Source: Hepsetus odoe (taxonomy: Eukaryota > Chordata > Actinopteri > Characiformes > Hepsetidae). Taken from it: a stretch of DNA of 64,000 nucleotides. Every line of letters begins with the position of its first letter. Position 1 is the stretch's first letter. The notes under the pieces were generated by a model that ran no database searches, was not told the DNA's origin, and saw only the letters and a list, made by a program, of their open reading frames with translations. The translations under genes and the position numbers were made by a program. Of this stretch, positions 56,170-64,000 are shown one piece after another. The stretch lies in NCBI GenBank assembly GCA_017165825.1, contig CM029384.1, positions 18,971,067 through 19,035,066 on the forward strand. Reading direction: 5' to 3'.

Positions 56170-58250
56170 ACCACGGTGACTCCATCAACCTGGAGGAGTA
56201 CACAGTCAGTGATCATTACATCAGCAAGTGCATTGAGAGGTTACTGTTCTCCTGCTCACCATATCACACCCAACCAAAGCCATGGATGACCAAGTGAGCC
56301 AGACTCCTGAGAACCCGACAAGGTCAAGTCAGGGGACGAGGCCGCACCTGTCTCGGGCCATCAGAGCAGCAAAGCGTGCTCATGCAGAGAGAATCCATGG
56401 CCACTTCAAGAACACTGGCACACGCTGGCGCAGGTGGTGGGCATCCAGGCTCCTCACCACCAGGACATTCCACCTGCCTGTGACGGTGACCTCCTCCCAG
56501 ATGCGCCTGAACCACTCTCTACGCATTTGGCTGATGGTGAACGACACAGAGAATGAGGGGAAGACCCAATTCTCCTCCCACCAGACCAGATTCTCTTGAC
56601 TGACCACAGCCGAGGTGAGAAGATCTCTTCCTCGTGAGTCAACCCACTGAAAGCTGCCGTCCAGACACATTCAAGGTCGTGTGCTCCAGAGGGGATGCAG
56701 AACAGCTGCGAGGTTCTCACTGACATCTCCAACACCTTTCTGAGCACCACTGTTGTTCCAAGGTGCTTCAAGACCACCAGCATCATTCCAGTGCCAAAGA
56801 AACCATCCACTGCCTCAATGACTATCGTCCCAATGACTCACACCCATCATCATGAAGTGCTCGAGAGCCTGGCTGCGAGGCACATCAAGTCCCAGATCCT
56901 CCTCACTAGACCCTGCAGTTTCATGTATCATCCCAACCCACAATGGACGATGCAAATTCCACTAATTCTCCATCTGGCTCCTTTTCATCTTGACAGAAAG
57001 GGACAGTTATGTCAGAATGCTGTTCAACGACTACAGTTCAGCATTCACCACTCTATCCTCAATTTGAGTGAGGTTGAGGCTGTTGGGCTCGAACACCTCC
57101 CTCTGTAACTGGGATCCTGGACTTCCTGACTGGGAGACCCCAGTCACAGACTGCAGCAGCACCTCTCAACACCATCACATGACTGGAGTGTACTCCCCAG
57201 GGCTGTGTGCTCTGCCCACTGCTGTTCACACTGATGACCCATGACTGTGCAGCCAAGCACAGATCCGAACCACATCATCAAATTCGCTGATGATGCAAAT
57301 CGTGAAATTGACTACGGGAGACGCAGGCAGCTTACAGGAGAGGAGATACAAGAGCTGACGGATCGGGTGCAGAACCAAATAACCCGTCACTGAACGTCGC
57401 ATAAGACTAAAGACATGGTTGCTTTAATTTCAGAGATCGCCGACCATACACTCCACTTATCAACACCTCACCTGTGGAGATGGTCCAGAGCACCGTTTTT
57501 GGTGTTCGCATCACTGACAACCTCACGTGGTCCCTCACCAACTCCATCAGCAAAGAAAAGTCAGTATGCCTCTACTTCCTGGCAAGACTGGAGGAAAGCC
57601 CATCTCCACCCTTCCATCCTCACCATCTTTACAGAGGAACCATTGAGAGCATCCTTGAGTAGCTGCGGGCATTGCCTGGTACGGGAACTGCAACGTATTA
57701 GGACCGTAAGTCCCTAACGTAGTGAGAACAGCTGAGAAGATCATCGGGATCTCTGCCCTGTACAGGACATTTTCACCACTCACTGCATCCGCAAAGCAAC
57801 CAGCATTGTGGATCATCCCTCCCACACTCTCTTCTCCCTCCTGCCATCCGGGAAAAGGTTTTCACCACTCGCTGCATCCGCAAAGCAACCAGCATTGTGG
57901 ATCATCCCTCCACACTCTCTTCTCCCTCCTGCCATCCGGGAAAAGGTTCCGCAGCATACGGGCCTCCACTTCCAGGATGGGAAATAATTTCTTCCCTGGT
58001 CACTTCGGGACTCTTGAACTCTGAAAACCATCAATATCTAAACTTGCTGTTGTCTGTCTTGTCTGCACTTGTTGCCCCGTGTTGTTTCTTATGTTGTCTT
58101 GTGTCTTGTGTCTTGTCTTGTGTCTTGTCATGTGTGTACCACCAGGGTCCTGGAGGAACGTTATTTCGTTTCACTGTGTACTGTGTATATGGCTGAAATG
58201 ACAATAAATTCCTACTTGACTTCACTTGACTTGAACAAGCAATGTAATGA
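56170..58250 (+). pseudogene. CR1/L2-group LINE ORF2 (RT) with complete 3' end, plus
   Basis: Plus-strand RT remains: K-P-W-M-T-K after Y-H-T-Q-P, and I-R-A-A-K-R-A-H-A-E-R-I-H-G-H-F-K-N-T-G (about 56350). Then come V-V-P-R-C-F-K-T-T-S-I-I-P-V-P-K-K-P (palm entry), I-I-K-F-A-D-D-A (57278-57300, catalytic F-A-D-D), T-K-D-M-V, F-G-V-R-I-T-D-N-L-T-W-S and Y-R-G-T-I-E-S-I-L-E. The C-terminus is F-T-T-R-C-I-R-K-A-T-S-I-V-D-H-P. It ends with a 3' UTR and an (acttg)n-type tail (58217-58237). Many stops. An 89-bp tandem duplication is at 57770-57948. Confidence 0.82.
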
Positions 58251-58261
58251 AATGTAATGTT

Positions 58262-58965
58262 ATGATGCCGAGCAGGCTCGTATTGCAGCAGGTAGGGAAT
58301 GACCTGGCGTAGCGCTTCTTCACCCGCGGGTGTAAGAGTTCGCTGCCGAACGAGCTGCTCAGTGCTCGCACAGCTCAGGTAGGGGTGAGAGGTGTTGGTC
58401 CATGATGGATGCGCATAGTTCAGACAACATCCTCTCCCCTACCTGCTTGATGGACTTGGAGTGGCAGTCCAGGACAGAGCTGGCCCTCTGACAAGTTTAT
58501 TTAGTTTCCCTCTGTCCCTCTCTGCGACTCTTCCACACCAGCAGACCACAGCGTAAAAAACAGCTGACGCTACCACAGAGTCATAAAATGTCCTCATGAG
58601 ATGTTTGTTTATCTAGCGATCCAGCCGCTTTAGCAGTGGATTGACTGAGGCCCTTTTGTAAAGAGTAGTAGAGGCGTTTGTGGACCTCAGTCCAGTTTAT
58701 TGTTGATGACACCCAGGTATTTGTACTCCTCCACCATTTCAATGCACAAACCCTGGATGTCCACCGGTGTAATGGAGGGTGACTTCCTGCGAAAGTCGAT
58801 CACCAGCTCCTTCGTCTTGCTGGCATTGATGCGCAGATGATTTTTATTGCACCATCTGACAAAGTCACTGATGACCCCCCTGTATTCCTGCCTGCTCTCA
58901 GACACACGACCAACAATAGCGGTGTCGTCCGAGAACTTCTGCAGGTGACAGTTGTCCGTGTTATA
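58262..58965 (-). pseudogene. CR1/Rex-like LINE RT C-terminal part, minus
   Basis: Minus strand: F-V-R-W-C-N-K-N-H-L-R-I-N-A-S-K-T-K-E-L (58800-58860), then V-I-D-F-R-R-K-S-P, M-V-E-E-Y-K-Y-L-G-V-I, then L-L-V-W-K-S-R-type and I-M-D-Q-H-L-S-P-type sequence. The thumb region after the catalytic F-A-D-D, which is lost. Bordered at about 58965 by Tc1 sequence. Confidence 0.75.
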
Positions 58966-58969
58966 TTTA

Positions 58970-59460
58970 AAGTCCTATGTGTACAATGTGGTGTTCTCTT
59001 GTACACACAAGGTGTACTCTTCTTCCTGAGCCAACAACTGACAACATTCTTTAGAGTAATTCTGTACTAGGTTGGCACAGGTCTCCTAAGGGATTTTGGC
59101 CCATTCCTCCATTGCAAATTGTTCTAGCTGGTCCAAATTGCATGGCTCAGGCATGGACTTTCACTTTGAGCAATCTGGCCACAGACTTTCAATAGGATTG
59201 GAGGTCTGCTCCAGGCACACCCAGGATCTTGGCTTTGGCATCCTTGAGGAACTGTTGACCACTTCATGTATGTTTTGGGTCATTGCCTTTGGAAGACCAG
59301 CGATGACCTGCTTCAGACTACGAGCAGATTTCTGCATATTCTCCCTAAAGGGGTTCTTCTGGGATGATGGCCGACTGGAAAAGGCAGTGTAGCCTTCCCC
59401 TGTATCATGAGCCTCTACTATCTTCTCTGACTCCAGACTGATTTCCTTTGTCTTTGGCAT
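58970..59460 (-). pseudogene. Tc1-like transposase with internal deletion
   Basis: N-terminus M-P-K-T-K-E-I-S-L-E-S-E-K-I-V-E-A-H (ATG at 59460) followed by the helix region. The frame jumps to S-N-P-I-E-S-L-W-P-D (third-acid region) and, in another frame, L-D-Q-L-E-Q-F-A-M-E-E-W-A-K-I-P, the usual C-terminus. The central catalytic part with both Asp blocks is deleted (about 100 codons instead of about 340), so the element can only be non-autonomous. Confidence 0.8.
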
Positions 59461-59864
59461 GGTGAGTAACAGTAGTCCCTCTCATGTGTTCAAGTGCCCT
59501 GTTCCTTGGAGTTTTTTATGCTGTTTAAATGTTGTTAGGAAGCTAATTGACTGCAGGTGTTGTTAGGAAGCCAGTTGACTGCACAGGTTTGGTTTCAAAG
59601 CTGACTAGTTAATTACTGTAGGTGTGTTTTGAAAGCAAACATTCACATGGGGCGAATATTTTTGACCAGACTCCCATTTTACTTTATTTGATATAAAAAC
59701 AAGTCAAAATTTATTTTATATTACAAATGTACCAAAAGCTACTAAATAGCACTGGTGAATGTTTGCTTATATCAAGTTTCATCAATGCTGCAAACATTGG
59801 GAAGAAGTTTAGAAAATGTCTCCCATAATTCCTGGGGGCTAATAATTTTGGCCTCAACTGTACC

Positions 59865-60105
59865 GCACTCAGAACAAGTGCACAAACTTGGCACCCAAGC
59901 ATATTCATACTCATGCTGTTTGATGGTCAGTATAGACTATAAAATGGATGGTTTCGGCACTTGTTGTACTCGGTCCTGATGATTTACAAACTTGGCTGAA
60001 AGTGTCAGAAAGTGGCAGGAAGCAGCAAGCCACAGCATTAATATGACCTACCATACTCAACTTAAGCCTTTTACCTCTTTACAAAGCTAGTGTGTGCTTA
60101 TCTAC
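59865..60105. other. Unassigned spacer
   Basis: Between the right end of the split Tc1 and the RTE endonuclease fragment. Nothing recognised. Confidence 0.5.
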
Positions 60106-60109
60106 TTGT

Positions 60110-60850
60110 ACTCCTGTGTACTTTCTGATCATAAAACTCACTTTCACTTTCTTCATACATTTCTGAATGGCCATATTCCATCACCAGGTATTCTTTTTCC
60201 TCCTTGTTCTGTCTAGATCTACACCAATCTTTTTTTCAGCTGTCTTTCTTACGTAGTATACTTTCTTACAAGTATAGTAGTTGTCCAGTAATCTGCTAAC
60301 TCTACCTTCAGTAGCTGCTTTAACTTCTCTGTGAATCATTGATTATGCCCTCACTTTCCTCCTCTTCTTGACCTCCAAAGTCTTCCCACAAGCCACCACC
60401 CTATGCTGACCTTCCTGCATAGTATTACCAACCTGTGTCTTTCCTCCATTCATAATACCCCATGCTCCTCCTCCTTTATCTCAAAATATGTATTCATGTC
60501 AGCCATTTCCATCCTTTTTGCCAAAGCCATTACAATATTACCTTCTGCATACCTAAACATCAACTCCTCATCCCCTCTGTTCTCCTCATCAACATGCCTA
60601 TTAAAGTCTGCACTAATCAAAGTCTCCCTTGACCATTCATACTGCCATCATTCAAAGGTTCAACTCTCACTTCCACTTTCCTACCCTTCATTCTCTACTG
60701 CTGCCTATGGACAGCCTTTACCATTTCCTCATTTCCAACAGTTGCCTAATTTCCACCCTCTAACTCCTCAGCTAACAGTGTGTTGCTGGTTCATTCTGTT
60801 ATGGAAATCTGCATTGTTGTCCATATATTGACAAATGCTTACACCAGATT
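60110..60850 (-). pseudogene. RTE LINE endonuclease fragment
   Basis: Minus strand: I-S-A-D-F-N-R-H-V-D-E-E-N-R-G-D-E (about 60590), the catalytic D-F-N block of the endonuclease with its usual G-D-F-N-x-H-V. Next come L-A-K-R-M-E-M-A-D-M-N-T-Y-F and E-E-H, then K-K-T-A-E-K-type sequence. The N-terminal part near 60650-60850 resembles 31770-32090. Frameshifted. Confidence 0.72.
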
Positions 60851-61060
60851 CCCTCTGATGGTAATATCAATACCTGCTCATTTATCTGGTCTTAGAATTA
60901 AGACAAAGAAATACAATGGTTTTTTGCCTCCCAGATGGCAAGATACATATACATATGAGTACTTCACTAGATACAATACAAATGGGACATTGAATTTTAC
61001 AAACCGATAGTTATATACTGCTCAACGCAGGAAGAATGCAGGAAGGTACACACGAGCCAT

Positions 61061-62282
61061 ATACAATGTCTTCTTCTTCTTCTTTCTGCTGCTCCCATTT
61101 AGGCTCACAGCGGATCATCCGTTCCATTTCTTCCGGTCCTCTGCATGTTCCTGCCTAAACTGACCACCCAAAAGGTCCTCTCTCACCACATCCATAAACC
61201 TTCTCCCTTCTCCCTACTTCTTTGGTCTTCCTCTTCTCCTGTTTCCTGGCAGCTCCATTTTCAACATACTCCTTCCAATATAATCCTCGTCTCTCCTCTG
61301 GACATGTCCAAGCCAACGCACCTTGCTTCTCTAACCTTGTCTCTTTCAACAGTGCCACCGCTCAACCCATACAACATAGCTGGTCTCACTACTGTCCTGT
61401 AAACCTTCCCTTTTGCTCTAGCTGGTACCCGTCTGTCACAAATCACTCCAGCCACTCTTCTCCACCCATTCCAACCTGCCTTCTCACTATTCTTCACCTC
61501 TCTGCCAAACTCGCTGTTACTCTGAAGTGTTGATTCCAAGTATTTAAACTCCTCCACCTTTGTCACCACTACCCCTCCATCCTTAAATCTCACCTACCCT
61601 CTCCCTTTAATTCACAATCATGTGTCCTGTTTTTGCCCTACTCACTTTCATTCCTCTCCTCTCTAGAGTAGATCTCCATCTCTCCAGGCTCTCCTCAAGC
61701 CGCTCCCTACTCTCACCGCAGAACATCACATGTCATCGCAAACATCATCGCCTGCCACGAGGCTCCTAATGTCCTGTCTGTCAGCTCATCCATTACTATT
61801 GCAAACAAGAATGGCTCAGTGCTGATCCTGATGTAATCCAACCCCACCTTAAATGCATCCACAATTCCCACTGCAGATCTCACCACTGTTACACTTCCAT
61901 CATACATATCCTGAACTACCTCATACTTCTTATAACACCTGACTTCCTCATACAAACCACAACTCCTCTCTAGGCACCCTGTCATATGCTTTCTCCAAGT
62001 CCACAAAGGCACAATGCAATCCTCTGGACCTTCTGTACTTCCCCATCAACACCCTCAGAGCAAACATTGCATCTGTAGTGCTCTTTCGCGGCATAAATCT
62101 ATACTGCTGTTCACTAATCCTCACCTCTTTTCTTAACCTAGCTTCCACTGCACTTTCCCATAACTTCATGGTGTGGCTGATCAACTTTATTCCTCTATAG
62201 TTACTACAACTCTGTGTATCACCCTTATTCTTGAAAATTGGTACCAGTACACTTCGTCTCCACTCAGGCATCCTGTGTATGG
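61061..62282 (-). pseudogene. RTE LINE reverse transcriptase, minus
   Basis: Minus strand: P-E-W-R-R-S-V-L-V-P-I-F-K-N-K-G-D, then N-Y-R-G-I-K-L-I-S-H (about 62170-62200), A-F-V-D-L-E-K-A-Y-D-R-V-P-R-E (RT motif A, catalytic Asp). The second motif is decayed (M-M-F-A-M-T for M-F-A-D-D). V-E-E-F-K-Y-L-E-S, then D-R-R-V-P-A-R-A-K-G-K-V-Y-R-T and the (gaa)n end at 61061-61085 complete it. The most complete RT of this family here. It continues on the other side of a Tc1 remnant at 62486. Confidence 0.85.
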
Positions 62283-62484
62283 CCCCTGTGGGGGCCATAA
62301 GAATTGATTCTGGTTTGAAGGCAAAAGGTAGTAACACCAAATATTGATTTGATTTAGATTTCTCTTTTGTTCACTCACTTTGCATTTTCAATTGATAAAA
62401 TAAATAATCATTATTTATATTTCTGAAAACACTTGCTTCATGCATTTTTTCCACACCTGCCTAAAACTTTTGCACAGTACTGTA
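62283..62484 (+). mobile_element. Tc1-like 3' end inserted in the RTE
   Basis: Starts in decayed transposase C-terminal sequence (cataagaattgattctggtt), then UTR, then ctgcctaaaacttttgcaca-gtactg and TA. RTE sequence lies on both sides in the same orientation, so this is a nested insertion that later lost its left part. Its terminus is the mirror image of the one at 8023. Confidence 0.7.
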
Positions 62485-62485
62485 T

Positions 62486-63115
62486 CGTCACCCTGTGCTC
62501 CTCCCTCTTCTTAAAATAAGCATTGACTACAGCCATTTCTAACCTTTTAGCAAAATGTACAAACATCCGACCTTAAGTATTCCTCTTGACACCATGCTCA
62601 CCCCATCACCTTCTCATTACTTCTGTTCCTTCACCAAGATGATCATTCGCCAAATTGCACCAATCACCACTCTCTCTCTCTGGGTACACTTCTATCATTT
62701 CATCTCTACTCACTCCAGAATTCTTTCTCTTTTTCTTTCTCTTGTGAGCATAAGCACTAACAACATTCATTATCACACCTTCAGCATCCTGTGCTTCAAA
62801 TTATTCACCTCCTACACCCTTTTCACCCCAAACACTTCTTTCACCTATTCTTCAGGATAACACCTTCTCCATTTTCTTTTCATCCACACCATGGTAGAAA
62901 CAGTTTTAAAACCCTCCTCCAATGCACTGGCCTTACTAATCATCTAGTCTTTGTACATACAAATATCAACCCTTCCTTCTTCCATCATATCAGCTACCTC
63001 GACTCTTACCAGTCATACGCCAACATTCAACAAGTCCTTCACTACACTTCCACTTCCTGCACTTCTTTCTCTCGTCCTCCTCTGACATGCCTTCCTCCTC
63101 TTCTTCTTCTCCTTT
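62486..63115 (-). pseudogene. RTE LINE endonuclease, minus (upstream part of 61061 copy)
   Basis: Minus strand: M-N-V-V-S-A-Y-A-H-K-R-K (for V-S-A-Y-A-P-Q), E-V-Y-P-E-R-E-S-G, then M-A-V-V-N-A-Y-F-K-K-R-E-E-H-R-V-T, the usual end of the endonuclease half (N-T-Y-F-x-K-R-x-E-H). Same element as 62282-61061, interrupted by the Tc1 remnant. Confidence 0.72.
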
Positions 63116-63120
63116 GGCCA

Positions 63121-63815
63121 CCCGGGGTCCGGTTTGGTGGACTCAGGATTGGGTCACTGCTTTTTGCAGATGATGTTGTCCTGTTGGTCTCATCAGGCTG
63201 CGACCTTCAGCTCTCACTGGATCGGTTCGCAGCCGAGTGTGAAGTCGCTGGGATGAGAATCAGCACCTCCAAATCTGAGGCCATGGTCCTCACCTGGAAA
63301 AGGGTGGAGTGCCCTCTCAGGCTGGGAGTGAGATTCGTTCCAAGTGGAGGAGTTACACCCCTGATCTTGTTCATGAGTGAGGCCCAATTTAATAGTCGAT
63401 CTACGTTCCCACCCTCACCCATGGTCACGAGCTGTGGGTAGTGACTGAAAGAACGTAGATCGCGACTGGTGTCGCCAAATGAGTTTCCACCGCGGGTGTC
63501 TGGGCTCTCCTTAGATAAGGTGTGAGTAAGCTCCAGCCATCCGAGGGCCTAGAGTAGAGCCAGCAGAGCCAGATGAGGTGGCTCGGGCATCTGACCAGGA
63601 TGCCCCCCGGGATGCCTCCTGGTGAGGTGTTCTGGGCATGCCCCAATCGAAAGAGACCCCGAAAGACAATGAGACATGACTCGGCTGGCCTGGGAATGCC
63701 TTGGGATCCCCAGAGGAGCCAAGAAAACAGGAGAGGGAAGTTCCAGCATCCCTGCTGAAGCTGCTGCCCCAGCAACCCGAATTCTCGATAAGCGAAGAAA
63801 ACGGGATGGATGGAT
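63121..63815 (+). pseudogene. Rex3-like LINE RT and 3' end, internally deleted
   Basis: Plus strand: F-G-G-L-R-I-G-S-L-L-F-A-D-D-V-V-L-L-V-S (63132-63190, catalytic F-A-D-D), then F-A-A-E-C-E-V-A-G-M-R-I-S-T-S-K-S-E-A-M-V-L. It breaks at about 63440. The C-terminal R-W-L-G-H-L-T-R-M-P-P-G-M-P-P-G-E-V-F follows, then L-A-W-E-C-L-G-I-P, ending in (ggat)n at 63800-63815. The (GATG)n end and this C-terminus are typical for the Rex3/RTE-type LINE that probably mobilises the SINEs at 26.3, 30.9 and 44.1 kb. Confidence 0.78.
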
Positions 63816-63821
63816 GGACAC

Positions 63822-63946
63822 TCACACATGCCGTAAGTACAGCACAGTGCCCGAGTTGCGACAGTACTCCGCTCAAGGGTACCTCAGGGCAAGCTCCTGG
63901 TCTCGATTCAAACCTATGACCTTCTGAATCAAATCTCCTTCTAACC
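63822..63946 (-). mobile_element. SINE head fragment, minus
   Basis: Minus strand: aggtttgaatcgagacc (B-box region), gcttgccctgaggtaccctt, gagcggag. Truncated at the right by the next element. Confidence 0.6.
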
Positions 63947-64000
63947 CAGGGGTGGGCAATTCCGGTCCTGGAGGGTCCTGCAGAGTTTGATAGTTGCCTT
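63947..64000 (+). mobile_element. hAT-like nonautonomous element, left end (runs off the edge)
   Basis: caggggtgggcaattccggt, cctggagggtcctgcagagt: a terminal sequence abundant in fish genomes whose CAGGGGTG start is hAT-like. Only 54 bases are in the window. Confidence 0.5.

Larger units (their letters stand above)
53706..59860 (-). mobile_element. Tc1-like transposon of IR/DR type, split by a 5-kb nested insertion
   Basis: Both outer ends are present and inverted: cagttgaggccaaaattatt (53706 on) and its complement ending at 59860, each bordered by TA. A second copy of the motif lies inside each end (ccaaaattattagcccc near 53899; ggtcaaaaatattcgcccc, minus, near 59640-59665), the inverted/direct-repeat architecture of Sleeping-Beauty-type Tc1 elements. 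Without the insertion (about 53937-58965) the element is about 1.1 kb. Confidence 0.85.

Overview
The window is vertebrate nuclear DNA, most probably from a teleost fish and perhaps an otophysan. Introns are long, AT-rich and full of (TG)n and (TA)n microsatellites. There is one CpG-island promoter. The repeats are typically piscine: Tc1-like transposons, RTE, Rex3-like and L2/CR1-like LINEs, two or three families of tRNA-derived SINEs, and Gypsy-like LTRs. The species assignment is inference from this repeat mixture only.

Left third (1-20.6 kb, minus strand): the 5' end of a host gene that I identify as tnrc6c, a GW182/TNRC6 scaffold of microRNA silencing. Three coding pieces join in perfect phase: the start exon (11151-11253, ATG at 11213), a 22-nt microexon (10329-10350), and the beginning of a Ser/Gly-rich exon that runs off the left edge (1-130). 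A GC-rich island near 19.7-20.6 kb with a YY1-like site and a good minus-strand splice donor (19842/19841) is the likely promoter and first, untranslated exon. The introns hold scattered SINEs, Tc1 remnants, a solo LTR and a perfect 72-bp inverted repeat 0.8 kb apart.

Right two thirds (20.6-64 kb): upstream intergenic DNA, nearly all of it a layered deposit of retroelements. (a) 21.7-28.3 kb: Tc1 copies, a solo LTR, an RTE piece, and two LTR elements with GC-rich 39-bp (13-codon) tandem repeats. (b) 28.3-37.9 kb: SINEs and unclassified DNA. (c) 37.97-40.1 kb: an LTR fragment followed by repeat-coding sequence and then an ASPM-like IQ-motif/coiled-coil tract; a related coiled-coil tract lies in opposite orientation at 50.3-51.0 kb. 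(d) 40.2-45.2 kb: LINE 3' ends, a tandem duplication of LINE tail plus SINE, and young SINE or tail-only insertions with clear target duplications. (e) 49.1-50.2 kb: an RTE LINE fused to a SINE head inside one 13-bp target duplication. (f) 52-63.8 kb: an L2-like LINE with an SGNH/esterase ORF1, a Tc1 element split by about 5 kb of nested LINE copies, several RTE copies and a Rex3-like LINE.

The most unusual signal is in the Gypsy-like LTRs. Several copies keep the same compact three-way-junction fold just upstream of or around a TATA-like box. The outer stem has changed sequence between subfamilies with paired (compensatory) base changes. Elements of this group carry strikingly repetitive coding sequence, and one copy abuts a captured host-like IQ/coiled-coil tract.
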